Shown: positions 36,716 through 46,621 of the stretch, piece by piece | How positions within the stretch are numbered: position 1 is the stretch's first letter | Layout of the letters: each line of letters starts with the position of its first letter | DNA from: Ferrimonas lipolytica | GTDB taxonomy: Bacteria; Pseudomonadota; Gammaproteobacteria; Enterobacterales; Shewanellaceae | Direction of reading: 5' to 3' | Assembly (NCBI RefSeq): GCF_012295575.1 | Contig: NZ_CP051180.1 | Span: forward strand, 558,001 to 622,000 | DNA: 64,000 bases | Notes under the pieces: model-generated | The model's input: the letters and a program-made list of their open reading frames with translations, nothing else | Databases searched by the model: none | Told to the model about the DNA's origin: nothing | Translations under genes and position numbers: made by a program

Positions 36716-38647
36716 TTGAGCGATATGGCAAAGAATCTGATTTTATGGCTTGTTATCGCAGTTGTTCTGATGACTGTGTTTCAAGGCTATTCCCCATCGT
36801 CTGGAAACAACGATGGAATGAGCTACAGCACTTTTGTGCAGGCTTACCAAAACGGCTCTGTTCGCTCGGTTGAGATTGAGGATCAATCCACCATTACTGG
36901 TACCACCAGTAGCGGTGAAAAGTTCGTCACTTATATGCCGGTGTATGACAAGGACCTGCTTAACGAACTGATGAAGTACGATGTGGATGTGATTGGTAAG
37001 CCGGCTGAACAGCCGAGCATGCTGGCACAGATCTTCGTTTCTTGGTTCCCAATGCTGTTGCTTATCGGTGTGTGGATTTTCTTCATGCGTCAGATGCAGG
37101 GCGGCGGCGGCAAAGGCGCAATGTCCTTTGGTAAGAGCAAGGCTCGGTTGATGGGCGAAGACCAAATCAAAACCACTTTTGCTGATGTTGCTGGTTGTGA
37201 CGAAGCGAAAGAGGAAGTGGAAGAGTTGGTGGACTACTTGCGTGATCCAACCAAGTTCCAAAAATTGGGTGGTCGTATCCCTACCGGCGTATTGCTGGTT
37301 GGTCCTCCAGGTACTGGTAAAACCTTGCTGGCGAAAGCGATTGCTGGTGAAGCCAAAGTACCGTTCTTTACCATCTCCGGCTCTGATTTCGTTGAGATGT
37401 TCGTTGGTGTTGGTGCATCCCGTGTACGTGACATGTTCGAACAGGCTAAGAAGTCTGCCCCATGTATCATCTTTATCGATGAGATCGATGCAGTCGGTCG
37501 TCAACGTGGCGCTGGCATGGGGGGAGGCCACGATGAACGTGAGCAAACGCTGAACCAAATGCTGGTTGAGATGGATGGTTTTGAAGGTAACGAAGGCATT
37601 ATTGTTATCGCTGCTACCAACCGCCCTGACGTATTGGATCCAGCGCTATTACGTCCTGGTCGTTTTGACCGTCAGGTTACCGTTGGCTTGCCAGATGTTC
37701 GCGGTCGTGAGCAGATCCTTAAAGTGCACATGCGCAAAGTACCGTTAGCTGAAGGTGTTGATGCAGCACTGATTGCTCGTGGTACTCCAGGTTTCTCAGG
37801 CGCTGAACTGGCTAACTTAGTCAATGAAGCCGCTTTGTTTGCTGCTCGAGGCTCCAAACGTCTTGTTGCGATGGAAGAGTTCGAGAGAGCTAAAGATAAG
37901 ATCATGATGGGCGCCGAACGCCGCTCCATGGTGATGAGCGAAGATGAAAAGCGGATGACCGCCTATCACGAATCTGGTCATGCCATTGTTGGTCGTTTGG
38001 TACCAGAGCACGATCCGGTTTACAAGGTATCTATTATTCCTCGTGGACGAGCCTTGGGTGTCACTATGTACTTGCCTGAGCAAGATCGCTGGAGCCACTC
38101 GAAGCAACACCTTGAATCGATGATCTCCAGTTTGTACGGTGGACGTATTGCTGAGCAGCTGATCTACGGTGACGATAAGGTTACAACCGGTGCGTCTAAC
38201 GACATCGAACGGGCTACCGATATCGCTCGTAAGATGGTGACTCAGTGGGGCTTGTCTGAAAAACTTGGTCCAATGAACTATGCCGATGAAGACGGTGAGG
38301 TGTTCTTAGGTCGTTCTATGGCTAAGGCCAGTCACGTTTCTGAAGGTACCTCGCACCTTATCGACGAAGAAGTAAAAGTCTTTGTTGAACGTAACTATGA
38401 ACGCTCTCGTACTATCTTGAGCGACAACATGGATATCTTACACTCCATGACTGACGCGCTGATGAAGTATGAAACCATTGATGCTCGTCAGATTGACGAC
38501 TTAATGGAGCGCCGTGAGGTTCGTCCACCATCCGATTGGACCGAAGATCACAAAGATACCCCGTCTAATGGCGACGGTGGTGCAAAGGTCGAAAAAGAGG
38601 ACTCCTCCGAGCCAGAATCAGGTACGGAAGAAGCACCAGCGAAGTAA
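36716..38647 (+). CDS. ftsH: ATP-dependent zinc metalloprotease FtsH
   Basis: Membrane-anchored AAA+ protease. 643 residues from TTG 36716, which has GAGG nine bases before it. The ATG three codons later ([14 protein letters not shown]) is too far from that site. Two transmembrane helices (about 5-25 and 100-125) flank a periplasmic part. Walker A GPPGTGKT is at 196-203, [13 protein letters not shown] follows, the zinc site HESGH is at 418-422, and the C-terminal tail is acidic. Part of the rlmE-ftsH-folP run. Confidence 0.97.
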   Translation: MSDMAKNLILWLVIAVVLMTVFQGYSPSSGNNDGMSYSTFVQAYQNGSVRSVEIEDQSTITGTTSSGEKFVTYMPVYDKDLLNELMKYDVDVIGKPAEQPSMLAQIFVSWFPMLLLIGVWIFFMRQMQGGGGKGAMSFGKSKARLMGEDQIKTTFADVAGCDEAKEEVEELVDYLRDPTKFQKLGGRIPTGVLLVGPPGTGKTLLAKAIAGEAKVPFFTISGSDFVEMFVGVGASRVRDMFEQAKKSAPCIIFIDEIDAVGRQRGAGMGGGHDEREQTLNQMLVEMDGFEGNEGIIVIAATNRPDVLDPALLRPGRFDRQVTVGLPDVRGREQILKVHMRKVPLAEGVDAALIARGTPGFSGAELANLVNEAALFAARGSKRLVAMEEFERAKDKIMMGAERRSMVMSEDEKRMTAYHESGHAIVGRLVPEHDPVYKVSIIPRGRALGVTMYLPEQDRWSHSKQHLESMISSLYGGRIAEQLIYGDDKVTTGASNDIERATDIARKMVTQWGLSEKLGPMNYADEDGEVFLGRSMAKASHVSEGTSHLIDEEVKVFVERNYERSRTILSDNMDILHSMTDALMKYETIDARQIDDLMERREVRPPSDWTEDHKDTPSNGDGGAKVEKEDSSEPESGTEEAPAK

Positions 38648-38665
38648 CTCGTTTATTCGCTCGTT

Positions 38666-38694
38666 AAAAGGCCCCGCCATCGCGGGGCTTTTTT
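38666..38694 (+). terminator. terminator between ftsH and folP
   Basis: GCCCCGC / GCGGGGC with CATC loop and six T, flanked by AAAA. It ends only 20 bases before folP. Confidence 0.82.
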
Positions 38695-38713
38695 GTATAA
38701 GAAGGATTTCAGC

Positions 38714-39547
38714 ATGTTGTTACGCTGCGCTGACAAACAACTTGATCTCAGTACACCTCAGGTAATGGGGATCCTAAACGTTACCCCTGATTCGTTCTCC
38801 GATGGCGGTCAGCACAACCGCTTGGCAGATGCGTTAGCACAAGCCAAACGCATGGTTGAACAGGGGGCCACCATTATTGATATCGGTGGTGAATCAACCC
38901 GGCCTGGCGCGGCCGATGTGAACGTCGATGATGAATTGGCGCGAACTATCCCGGTGATTGCTGCAATTAAACAGCAGCTCGATGTAATAGTGTCTATTGA
39001 TACCTCCAAAGCGAAAGTTATGACCGAAGCTGTCGCTGCTGGAGCGGGGATCATTAATGATGTTCGAGCGCTACAAGAGCCCGGTGCACTTGAGGCGGCA
39101 GCCGCGACGAATGCCGCGATCTGCTTAATGCATATGCAAGGGCAACCAAGAACCATGCAACAGCAACCTCGCTATGCCGATCTGTTTGCTGAGGTAAACC
39201 AGTTTTTTGCACAACGGATTACCGCCTGTAACCAGATTGGTATCGATTCGTCTCGTTTGCTTCTGGATCCGGGGTTTGGTTTCGGAAAAACTCTGGAACA
39301 TAACTTTCAGTTGTTGGCTCAACTGCAAAAATTACGATCTCATCGACTTCCGCTCTTGATTGGTTTATCACGAAAAAGCATGATTGGAACCTTACTTAAT
39401 CGTAGTGTTGAACAGCGAGTCGTTGGCAGCGTCGCTGGTGCCTTACTGGCCGCGCAGCAGGGAGCCGAGATCCTTCGAGTTCATGATGTCGCCGAGACCG
39501 TCGATGCTTTGACCGTTTGGCAGCAGGTTCAGCGTTATGGTAACTAA
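38714..39547 (+). CDS. folP: dihydropteroate synthase
   Basis: Joins p-aminobenzoate to the pterin in folate synthesis; target of sulfonamides. 277 residues from ATG 38714 with AAGGA seven bases before. MGILNVTPDSFSDGGQ, IDIGGESTRPGA, LLLDPGFGFGKT and LIGLSRKSMIG are the family signatures. A TTG seven codons upstream overlaps the terminator and is rejected. The usual downstream partner glmM is missing here. Confidence 0.96.
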   Translation: MLLRCADKQLDLSTPQVMGILNVTPDSFSDGGQHNRLADALAQAKRMVEQGATIIDIGGESTRPGAADVNVDDELARTIPVIAAIKQQLDVIVSIDTSKAKVMTEAVAAGAGIINDVRALQEPGALEAAAATNAAICLMHMQGQPRTMQQQPRYADLFAEVNQFFAQRITACNQIGIDSSRLLLDPGFGFGKTLEHNFQLLAQLQKLRSHRLPLLIGLSRKSMIGTLLNRSVEQRVVGSVAGALLAAQQGAEILRVHDVAETVDALTVWQQVQRYGN

Positions 39548-39569
39548 AGCGTCAAATTGAACGCTTTTT
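39546..39569 (+). terminator. terminator after folP
   Basis: AAAGCGT / ACGCTTT with an 8-base loop and T-tract, overlapping the last base pair of the folP stop. Confidence 0.7.
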
Positions 39570-39632
39570 ATCAAAAATTTCATTGCTTTGTCTAAAGAAT
39601 CAGCGAACGGGCGGTAACTTGGTTAACGGCAC

Positions 39633-39661
39633 TTGTAAGTTAAAAGTCAGTTAGCTATTAT
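39633..39661 (+). promoter_or_regulatory. sigma-70 promoter of tpiA-secG
   Basis: TTGTAA, 17-base spacer, TATTAT. Predicted start of transcription is near 39668, giving a leader of about 19 bases. Confidence 0.65.
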
Positions 39662-39686
39662 CACGCCGCTTTCACAGGAGATGCAT

Positions 39687-40469
39687 ATGGCTACAAGACG
39701 TCCCGTCATCGCAGCTAACTGGAAAATGGCCGGGAGCCAACAGTTGGGTGAAGAAGTACTGGAAAAGTTCAAGCTGCTACCAAGTAGTTCAGCTGAAGTG
39801 GTCATTTGCCCACCTAGTGTATACCTTGATAGCTTGCAGCAGCAGTTGTCAAAACATAGCTCGGAGCTAGTTAATCATCGAATTAGCCTAGGTGCTCAGA
39901 ATATGAGTCATCAGGAATTCGGTGCTTACACCGGTGAGACATCCGGAGCGATGCTGAAGGAATTCGGCTGTAGCTATGTTATCATCGGTCACTCCGAACG
40001 CCGTCGTATGTACGGTGAGAGCAGCGACATTGTGGCAGATAAATTTATCATGGCGCAAAAAATGGGTTTAACCCCAATTTTGTGTGTCGGTGAGTCTTTA
40101 GCTGCTCGTGAAGCGAATCGTACCTTTGAGGTGTTAAACGGTGAGCTGAATGCGGTGCTTGATAAAGTTGGTATTATGGCGTTTGATAACGCACTAATTG
40201 CTTACGAGCCTTTATGGGCTATCGGAACCGGCAAAAGCGCAACCCCTGAGCAAGCTCAGGAAGTTCACGCTTTTATTCGCCAGCGATTAACGGAAATCTC
40301 CCCATTTGTGGGTGAGAAAATCCGTATTTTGTACGGTGGCAGTGTTAAGCCGAGTAATGCGGCTGACTTGTTTACCCGACCAGATGTCGATGGCGGCCTT
40401 GTTGGCGGCGCCAGCTTGAATGCGAGCGACTTTGTAAATCTTTGTCGTATAGCCTCAGAATCGGAATGA
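39687..40469 (+). CDS. tpiA: triosephosphate isomerase
   Basis: Interconverts dihydroxyacetone phosphate and glyceraldehyde 3-phosphate. 260 residues. N- and K-bearing ANWKMAGS (most relatives have NWKMNG), H102 in IIGHSERR, E174 in AYEPLWAIGTG and the phosphate loops YGGSV and GGLVGGASL. ATG 39687 is chosen because AGGAG lies six bases before it; the ATG at 39681 touches that site. It is transcribed with secG seven bases after. Confidence 0.95.
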   Translation: MATRRPVIAANWKMAGSQQLGEEVLEKFKLLPSSSAEVVICPPSVYLDSLQQQLSKHSSELVNHRISLGAQNMSHQEFGAYTGETSGAMLKEFGCSYVIIGHSERRRMYGESSDIVADKFIMAQKMGLTPILCVGESLAAREANRTFEVLNGELNAVLDKVGIMAFDNALIAYEPLWAIGTGKSATPEQAQEVHAFIRQRLTEISPFVGEKIRILYGGSVKPSNAADLFTRPDVDGGLVGGASLNASDFVNLCRIASESE

Positions 40470-40476
40470 TTGAACG

Positions 40477-40815
40477 ATGCTTTTTGAAATTTTAATGGTT
40501 TGTTACTTGTTGGTTGCTCTGGCTATTATTGGCTTGGTACTCATCCAGCAAGGTAAGGGAGCTGGTATGGGCGCATCCTTCGGGTCTGGCGCTTCTGGTA
40601 CTTTATTTGGCTCCTCTGGTTCAGGTAACTTCCTGAGCCGCAGCACTGCGGTGCTGGCTACTCTGTTTTTTGTGTTAAGTCTGTTGTTGGGCCGTTTAAG
40701 CTCTCACACCGGTGAAGAAACCGATGATTGGAATACCCTTGAGGTTCCAGCAGTAGAACAACCTGTTAGCGATGCTCCAGCAAGCGATGTGCCTGCAACG
40801 GACGTACCTAACTAA
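40477..40815 (+). CDS. secG: preprotein translocase subunit SecG
   Basis: Inner-membrane component of SecYEG. 112 residues with two transmembrane helices (about 3-22 and 52-70) joined by LIQQGKGAGMGASFGSGASGTLFGSSGSGNFLSR (residues 22-55), the conserved Gly/Ser-rich loop. The C-terminal tail is acidic and contains three short SDAPASD/ATDVP-like repeats. No terminator separates it from tRNA-Leu twelve bases downstream. Confidence 0.95.
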   Translation: MLFEILMVCYLLVALAIIGLVLIQQGKGAGMGASFGSGASGTLFGSSGSGNFLSRSTAVLATLFFVLSLLLGRLSSHTGEETDDWNTLEVPAVEQPVSDAPASDVPATDVPN

Positions 40816-40827
40816 AAAAGTTTTTGT

Positions 40828-40913
40828 GCCGTGGTGGTGGAATTGGTAGACACGCCATCTTGAGGGGGTGGTGAGCTATGCTCGTGCGGGTTCAAGTCCC
40901 GCTCACGGCACCA
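40828..40913 (+). tRNA. tRNA-Leu(GAG)
   Basis: 86 nt with encoded CCA. It folds as a class II tRNA with a long variable arm (GTGAGC...GCTCGTGC region) and T loop GGGTTCAAGTCCC. Anticodon loop TTGAGGG gives GAG. Close to E. coli leuU, which also follows secG. Confidence 0.96.
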
Positions 40914-40964
40914 TTATTTAGCTTCTGATACATGTCTATGTGTGTTAGGATGCATCCAAATTGA

Positions 40965-41041
<77 letters not shown>

Positions 41042-41060
41042 ATTTAAAGTGTCTGTTAAT

Positions 41061-41138
41061 AGAGCTTGTTTGATTTAGCCTTTAGGCTTTTACAGATAAC
41101 CTCGAAGGCAACGGTTTAATTCCGATTGCCGCAGTCAT
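41061..41138 (+). pseudogene. degenerate tRNA-fMet-like copy
   Basis: Just after tRNA-fMet, ATAACCTCGAAGGCAACGGT and the following TTAATTCCGATTGCCGCAGTCA-like end (through 41138) track the fMet anticodon-T arm-CCA region with many changes. The 5' half is barely recognisable and no acceptor stem can form. Probably a decayed tandem duplicate. Confidence 0.45.
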
Positions 41139-41189
41139 TTGATTCAGATTAGTAAGTTAATTTGAATAGAGATGTCATCTACCTATTGC

Positions 41190-41342
41190 CCGGTGATGAT
41201 GTCACCTCGCGACCGTAAGGTCGGGTCATTAGACCTAAACCCGCAGCGAGGGCGGTGGCAGTAACTGCTGCCGAGTTTCAGCAATGAAACTCTAAACAGG
41301 GTATAGCTAACTTTAAGCCCCGTTTTAACAACGGGGTTTTTT
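41190..41342 (+). ncRNA. candidate structured leader RNA between tRNA-fMet and rimP
   Basis: Non-coding stretch with several consecutive stems: CGACC-GTAA-GGTCG (41210-41223), GGTC-ATTA-GACC (41224-41235), GGCAG-TAA-CTGC near 41257-41269, and GAGTTTCA-GCAA-TGAAACTC (41273-41292). Two have GNRA tetraloops, which is characteristic of real RNA structure. It ends in an intrinsic terminator. It could be a separate small RNA, part of the tRNA operon trailer, or a regulatory leader for rimP-nusA-infB. I do not recognise it as a known family. Confidence 0.45.
41315..41342 (+). terminator. terminator closing the tRNA/structured RNA transcript
   Basis: CCCCGTT / AACGGGG with TTAAC loop and TTTTTT. Nothing recognisable lies in 41343-41438 after it. 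Confidence 0.88.
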
Positions 41343-41438
41343 GTATTCTGGCGTTGGTGAAATCGTATTTTGATTTTATTGTGCTGCTGTCCCTTGGGGT
41401 TTGGCTACTAAATACTATGGTATAAGTAGTCGGGTATT

Positions 41439-41459
41439 AGGGCTGTTAGCCCTTTTTTT
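41439..41459 (+). terminator. attenuator-like terminator directly before rimP
   Basis: AGGGCT-GTT-AGCCCT plus seven T, ending 18 bases before the rimP ATG. Gammaproteobacterial rimP operons are described as having a terminator-type leader (rimP leader). Position and form fit that, so read-through probably controls the nusA-infB operon. Confidence 0.7.
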
Positions 41460-41477
41460 GTTTATAGGGGTATACCC

Positions 41478-41933
41478 ATGGCGACGATTCAACAACGCCT
41501 AACCGAGATGCTGGCAGAACCAGTAGAAATGCTCGGTTATGAGCTTTGGGGCTTGCAGTTTATTAGTGCAGGTAACCACTCAATTTTACGCCTATTTATC
41601 GATCATGCAGACGGCATCTCGGTGCAAGCGTGTGCAGACGTAAGCAGACAGGTTAGCGCGGTATTGGACGTAGAAGATCCGATCAGCACTGAGTTTAACC
41701 TTGAAGTATCTTCCCCAGGGATGGATCGACCGCTGTTTACGGCGGAGCATTACCAAAAATATCTCGGTTCGGATGTAAATGTCGTGCTGAATATGCCAAT
41801 GGAAGGTAAACGTAAGTGGCGAGGCGAAATCATCGCAGTAGACGGTGACAACATCTCCTTGCGTTGTGATGGTCAAGAACAAACTTTGATTCTGTCGAAC
41901 GTACAGAAATCTAACTTGATTCCTAAATTTTAA
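41478..41933 (+). CDS. rimP: ribosome maturation factor RimP
   Basis: Needed for 30S subunit maturation. 151 residues (E. coli 150): SPGMDRPLF, the N-terminal [23 protein letters not shown] segment (residues 19-41) and an SH3-like C-terminal domain. AGGGG at 41466-41470 is the ribosome site and is part of the palindrome GGGTATACCC, which could partly mask it. First gene of the nusA operon. Confidence 0.96.
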   Translation: MATIQQRLTEMLAEPVEMLGYELWGLQFISAGNHSILRLFIDHADGISVQACADVSRQVSAVLDVEDPISTEFNLEVSSPGMDRPLFTAEHYQKYLGSDVNVVLNMPMEGKRKWRGEIIAVDGDNISLRCDGQEQTLILSNVQKSNLIPKF

Positions 41934-41958
41934 GTTTCAGGGTGAAACGAGGCTGAAA

Positions 41959-43461
41959 ATGAGCAAAGAAATCCTGGCCGTTGCAGAAGCGGTATCTAAT
42001 GAAAAAGCGGTACCACGCGAGAAGATTTTTGAAGCACTAGAAATCGCACTTGCTACTGCCACTAAGAAAAAGCGTGAGCTTGAAATTGAAGTTCGTGTTT
42101 GCATCGATCAAAAGACTGGTGAATTTGAAACGTTCCGTCGTTGGGAAGTTATCGCTGATGAAGATGAGATGGAAGTCTCTACTCGTCAGGTATACCTGTC
42201 TGCTGCCCGTGCAATGGAAGAAGATGAAACCATCGAGGTTGGTGACTTCGTCGAAGAAGAGATCGAATCGGTAACCTTCGACCGCATCACTACCCAAACC
42301 GCTAAGCAAGTCATCGTACAAAAAGTACGTGAAGCTGAGCGTTCTCAAGTAGTTGAGCAGTTTAAAGATAAAGAAGGCGAGTTGGTAACTGGTGTTGTTA
42401 AAAAAGTAAACCGTGACTCTGTCATCGTTGACTTAGGTAATAACGCCGACGCTATCTTGTTCCGTGAAGAGATGCTTCCACGTGAAAACTTCCGCCCTGG
42501 CGACCGCGTTCGTGCGTTGTTGCACAGTGTTCGTTTGGAAGCCCGTGGTTCGCAACTGTTCCTGAGCCGTTCACGCCCTGAGGTGTTGATCGAGCTGTTC
42601 CGCATTGAGGTTCCAGAGATTGGCGAAGAGATGATTGAAATCATCGGCGCCGCTCGCGATCCAGGTTCTCGCGCTAAAATTGCAGTGAAGACCAACGATA
42701 AGCGTATTGATCCAGTCGGTGCCTGTGTTGGTATGCGTGGCGCTCGAGTTCAAGCTGTTTCTGGCGAACTGGGCGGCGAGCGTATCGATATTGTGCTGTG
42801 GAATGAAAACTACGCTCAATATGTGATCAATGCGATGGCACCTGCTGATGTAAGCTCTATCGTAGTAGATGAAGACGCACGTTCAATGGACGTGGCAGTA
42901 GAAAAAGATTCATTGGCTCAAGCGATCGGCCGTAACGGTCAAAACGTTCGCTTAGCCTCACAAGTTACCGGTTGGGAATTGAATGTAATGACCACCGATG
43001 ACTTGGCTGAAAAGCATGAGCAAGAGTCGGCCAAGATGATTGCGGTATTTGTTGAAGGTTTGGATATCGACGACGAATTTGCCGGCGCATTGGTTGATGA
43101 AGGCTTCACCACTTTGGAAGAGATCGCTTACGTACCAATGGCTGAGCTGTTGGAAGTAGATGGCTTGGACGAAGAGACTGCAGAGATGCTGCGTGACCGT
43201 GCTAAGACCGCCCTAACCACCAAAGCACTGGCTTCTGAAGAAGCACTAGACGGTGTTGAACCAGCAGCTGATCTGCTGGGTCTGGAAGGTTTAGAGCGTC
43301 ACTTGGCCTTTGTTCTGGCTAGCCGTGGTGTTATCACCTTGGAAGATTTGGCCGAGCAAGGCGTTGATGACTTAACCGACATCGACGAGCTGAACGAAGA
43401 CAAAGCTGGTGAGTTAATCATGGCTGCACGTAACATCTGCTGGTTCAGCGACGAAGCGTAA
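41959..43461 (+). CDS. nusA: transcription termination/antitermination protein NusA
   Basis: 500 residues (E. coli 495). N-terminal RNA polymerase-binding domain (1-130), S1 domain ([21 protein letters not shown]), two KH domains ([22 protein letters not shown] in part; [18 protein letters not shown]) and two C-terminal acidic repeats ([21 protein letters not shown] and [17 protein letters not shown], in parts). 25 bases after rimP. Confidence 0.97.
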   Translation: MSKEILAVAEAVSNEKAVPREKIFEALEIALATATKKKRELEIEVRVCIDQKTGEFETFRRWEVIADEDEMEVSTRQVYLSAARAMEEDETIEVGDFVEEEIESVTFDRITTQTAKQVIVQKVREAERSQVVEQFKDKEGELVTGVVKKVNRDSVIVDLGNNADAILFREEMLPRENFRPGDRVRALLHSVRLEARGSQLFLSRSRPEVLIELFRIEVPEIGEEMIEIIGAARDPGSRAKIAVKTNDKRIDPVGACVGMRGARVQAVSGELGGERIDIVLWNENYAQYVINAMAPADVSSIVVDEDARSMDVAVEKDSLAQAIGRNGQNVRLASQVTGWELNVMTTDDLAEKHEQESAKMIAVFVEGLDIDDEFAGALVDEGFTTLEEIAYVPMAELLEVDGLDEETAEMLRDRAKTALTTKALASEEALDGVEPAADLLGLEGLERHLAFVLASRGVITLEDLAEQGVDDLTDIDELNEDKAGELIMAARNICWFSDEA

Positions 43462-43490
43462 GCACCAGTCAACAGAGGATATAAAGGATA

Positions 43491-46148
43491 ATGTCAGAGA
43501 AAACCATCAAGTCTCTTGCCGAAGAAGTTGGCAAGCCTGTTGACCGACTGATTACTCAGTTTGCTGAAGCCGGTATCACCAAAGGTGAAGGCGACAAAGT
43601 TACGCAAGAGGAGCAGCAATCGTTGCTGACTCATCTTGCCAAGCAACACGGCGGTCAGGCTGAGCCGACCCGCATGACGTTGCAACGTAAAACCAAAACC
43701 ACGTTGAGTGTTAACAGTGGCGGCGGCAAGAGCAAGGCAGTTCAAGTAGAAACGCGTAAGAAACGCACCTACGTGAAGCGCAGTGCTGTTGAGGAACAGG
43801 CCAAGCAGGAAGCGGAAGAGCAAGCTCGCCGTGAGGCAGAAGAGAAAGCACAACGCGAAGCAGAGATTGCTAAGCGTGAAGCTGAAGAGCAAGCCCGCCG
43901 TGATGCCGAAGTTAAGGCACAGCGAGCGGCTGAAGACAAAGCTAAGCGTGAAGCTGCACAAGCAGAGCGCAAAGCTAAATCTGATAAAGATCCGGCCATC
44001 GTTGCGCAAGAAGAGAAAGCCAAACAAGAGGCAGAAGCATTGTTAAAAGCGCAAGAAGCAGAAGCGGCACGTAAAGCGGAAGAACTGGCTAAAGCGAAGG
44101 CTGAAGAAGCCAAGAAGCTGGCAGAAGAAAATTCTTCCCGTTGGGCTGAAGAGGAAGCTAAGCGCAAGGAAGCTGAAAAGAACGCTGATTACCACGTAAC
44201 CACTTCGCAAGAAGCTCGTGCTGCTGAAGATCAGCAAGACGCGAAAGCTGAGCGTAGCGGTCCACGCCGTAAGAAGAAGCCAGCTCAAGATCGTAACGCA
44301 CGCGGTGGTCGCAATGCTCGCGGTGGTCGTAACAAACGTGGTGCGAATGCCCCAACTTCAATGCAGCACGGCTTCCAGAAGCCAGCAGAGAAAGTCGTTC
44401 GTGACGTTGTTATCGGCGAAACCATCACTGTTGCCGAACTGGCAAACAAGATGGCTATCAAAGCAACTGAAATCATCAAAGCGATGATGAAGATGGGCTC
44501 CATGGTAACCATCAACCAAGTTATCGATCAGGAAACTGCTCAGGTAGTTGCTGAAGAGCTTGGTCACAAGGTTGTGCTGCGTAACGAGAACGAACTTGAA
44601 GATGCAGTAATGTCCGATCGTGACACCACTGCAGAGCAAGTTAACCGTGCACCAGTTGTGACCATCATGGGCCACGTTGACCACGGTAAGACCTCGCTAC
44701 TGGATTACATCCGTACTGCTAAGGTTGCTTCTGGTGAGGCCGGTGGTATTACCCAGCACATCGGTGCATACCACGTAGAAGTGGGCGATGGCATGATCAC
44801 CTTCCTGGATACCCCAGGACACGCTGCATTTACCTCAATGCGTGCTCGTGGTGCTAAGTCTACCGATATCGTTGTTCTGGTTGTTGCTGCAGACGATGGC
44901 GTAATGCCACAGACCATTGAAGCGATTCAGCACGCGAAAGCGGCTGACGTGCCACTGGTTATCGCAGTAAACAAGATGGATAAAGAAGATGTTGACCCAG
45001 ATCGTGTTAAGAACGAACTGTCTCAGCATGGTGTTATTCCAGAAGATTGGGGCGGCGAGCACATGTTTGCTCACGTTTCAGCGAAAACTGGTTTAGGCAT
45101 TGACGCACTTCTTGAAGGCATCTTGTTGCAATCTGAAGTACTGGAACTGAGTGCTCGTGCTGAAGGCATGGCACGCGGTGTGGTAATCGAATCTCGCTTG
45201 GACAAAGGTCGTGGCCCAGTTGCTTCGGTACTAGTTCAAGAAGGTACTCTGCGTCAGGGCGATATCGTTCTGTGTGGTCTAGAGTACGGCCGTGTTCGTG
45301 CCATGCGCGATGAAAACGGTAAAGAGATTGAAGTTGCTGGTCCGTCTATCCCAGTTGAGATCTTAGGTCTGTCTGGTGTACCTGCCGCGGGCGATGAAGC
45401 CACTGTAGTACGTGACGAGAAGAAAGCTCGTGAAGTTGCCCTGCATCGTCAAGGTAAGTTCCGCGAAATCAAGCTGGCTCGTCAGCAGAAGGCTAAGCTG
45501 GAGAACATGTTCTCTAACATGACCGAAGGCGATATCTCTGAGCTGAACGTAGTACTGAAAGCTGACGTACAGGGTTCTTTGGAAGCGATTGCTGACTCAC
45601 TGACTAAGTTGTCTACCGACGAAGTGAAGGTAAATATCATCGGCCGTGGTGTTGGTGGTTTGACCGAAACTGATGCCTCTTTGGCAGCGGCTTCTAACGC
45701 TATCTTGGTTGGTTTCAACGTACGTGCTGACGCAGTTGCGCGTCGCATGGTTGACAACGAGAACCTAGACTTACGTTACTACAGCGTAATCTACGACCTG
45801 ATTGATGAAGTTAAGTCTGCTATGTCTGGCATGCTGGCTCCTGAATTCAAGCAGCAGATTATCGGTCTGGCTGAAGTACGCGACGTGTTTAAGTCACCTA
45901 AGATTGGCGCTATTGCCGGTTGTATGGTTACTGAAGGCGTGGTTAAGCGTAACGCGCCAATCCGCGTACTGCGTGATAACGTTGTAATCTACGAAGGCGA
46001 GCTTGAATCTCTGCGTCGCTTTAAAGACGATGCTCCAGAAGTGCGTAATGGCATGGAATGTGGTATCGGCGTTAAGAACTACAACGACGTTAAAGTCGGC
46101 GACCAAATCGAAGTATTTGAAACCGTCGAAATTAAACGCTCCCTGTAA
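43491..46148 (+). CDS. infB: translation initiation factor IF-2
   Basis: GTPase that places initiator tRNA on the ribosome. 885 residues (E. coli 890). N-terminal IF2N domain, then about 150 residues of charged heptad-like repeats ([17 protein letters not shown] type), an Arg/Gly-rich patch ([13 protein letters not shown]), a second IF2N domain, and the G domain with GHVDHGKT at 394-401, DTPGHAAF and NKMDKEDVD. Domains II-IV follow. Cotranscribed with nusA and, in the same region, tRNA-fMet, its ligand. Confidence 0.97.
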   Translation: MSEKTIKSLAEEVGKPVDRLITQFAEAGITKGEGDKVTQEEQQSLLTHLAKQHGGQAEPTRMTLQRKTKTTLSVNSGGGKSKAVQVETRKKRTYVKRSAVEEQAKQEAEEQARREAEEKAQREAEIAKREAEEQARRDAEVKAQRAAEDKAKREAAQAERKAKSDKDPAIVAQEEKAKQEAEALLKAQEAEAARKAEELAKAKAEEAKKLAEENSSRWAEEEAKRKEAEKNADYHVTTSQEARAAEDQQDAKAERSGPRRKKKPAQDRNARGGRNARGGRNKRGANAPTSMQHGFQKPAEKVVRDVVIGETITVAELANKMAIKATEIIKAMMKMGSMVTINQVIDQETAQVVAEELGHKVVLRNENELEDAVMSDRDTTAEQVNRAPVVTIMGHVDHGKTSLLDYIRTAKVASGEAGGITQHIGAYHVEVGDGMITFLDTPGHAAFTSMRARGAKSTDIVVLVVAADDGVMPQTIEAIQHAKAADVPLVIAVNKMDKEDVDPDRVKNELSQHGVIPEDWGGEHMFAHVSAKTGLGIDALLEGILLQSEVLELSARAEGMARGVVIESRLDKGRGPVASVLVQEGTLRQGDIVLCGLEYGRVRAMRDENGKEIEVAGPSIPVEILGLSGVPAAGDEATVVRDEKKAREVALHRQGKFREIKLARQQKAKLENMFSNMTEGDISELNVVLKADVQGSLEAIADSLTKLSTDEVKVNIIGRGVGGLTETDASLAAASNAILVGFNVRADAVARRMVDNENLDLRYYSVIYDLIDEVKSAMSGMLAPEFKQQIIGLAEVRDVFKSPKIGAIAGCMVTEGVVKRNAPIRVLRDNVVIYEGELESLRRFKDDAPEVRNGMECGIGVKNYNDVKVGDQIEVFETVEIKRSL

Positions 46149-46165
46149 TCGAGCGATTAAGGAAG

Positions 46166-46187
46166 AGGGGCTACGGCCCCTTTTTTT
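46166..46187 (+). terminator. terminator-like hairpin between infB and rbfA
   Basis: AGGGGC-TACG-GCCCCT followed by seven T in all, 18 bases after infB. It lies inside the operon and probably lowers rbfA-truB transcription relative to infB. Confidence 0.7.
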
Positions 46188-46198
46188 GGTGAAAAAAA

Positions 46199-46621
46199 AT
46201 GGCAAAAGAATTCAGTCGTAGCCGCCGCATCGGCCAACAACTGCAACGCGAATTGGCGATGGCCATGCAGCGTGACATTCGCGATGCTCGCTTGGGCATG
46301 GTGACCGTAAACGAAGTAGAAGTATCCCGTGATATGGGGTACGCCAAGATCTTCGTAACCTTTTTAAACGACGACGATGCAGAAGTTAAAAAACAGCTTG
46401 ATGCATTGATTGAACTGGCACCAATGATCCGTACTATGATCGCCGGTCGCGTTAAACTGCGCGTTATGCCAGAACTGCGTTTCCAGTACGACCGCTCTTT
46501 GGTTGACGGCATCAACATGGCCACCTTAGTGGGCAAGGTTCGTGCAGAAGACAACGCTAAGATCGAAAAGTTTGGCCGTGACGAAGAAGCAGAAGACCAA
46601 AACGGCGAGGCGCAAGACTAA
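46199..46621 (+). CDS. rbfA: 30S ribosome-binding factor RbfA
   Basis: Cold-shock protein that matures 16S rRNA. 140 residues: [40 protein letters not shown] (the KH-like core), [15 protein letters not shown] and an acidic tail. GGTGA precedes ATG by eight bases. Its TAA shares one base with the truB ATG. Confidence 0.96.
   Translation: MAKEFSRSRRIGQQLQRELAMAMQRDIRDARLGMVTVNEVEVSRDMGYAKIFVTFLNDDDAEVKKQLDALIELAPMIRTMIAGRVKLRVMPELRFQYDRSLVDGINMATLVGKVRAEDNAKIEKFGRDEEAEDQNGEAQD

Noticed and set aside
36743-37558. 271-codon reverse-strand frame inside ftsH
   Set aside because: Fully covered by the conserved FtsH coding frame; the reverse translation has no recognisable domain.
43769-44167. Reverse-strand Ser/Ala-rich frame inside infB
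   Set aside because: A shadow of the Glu/Ala/Arg repeat codons of IF-2.
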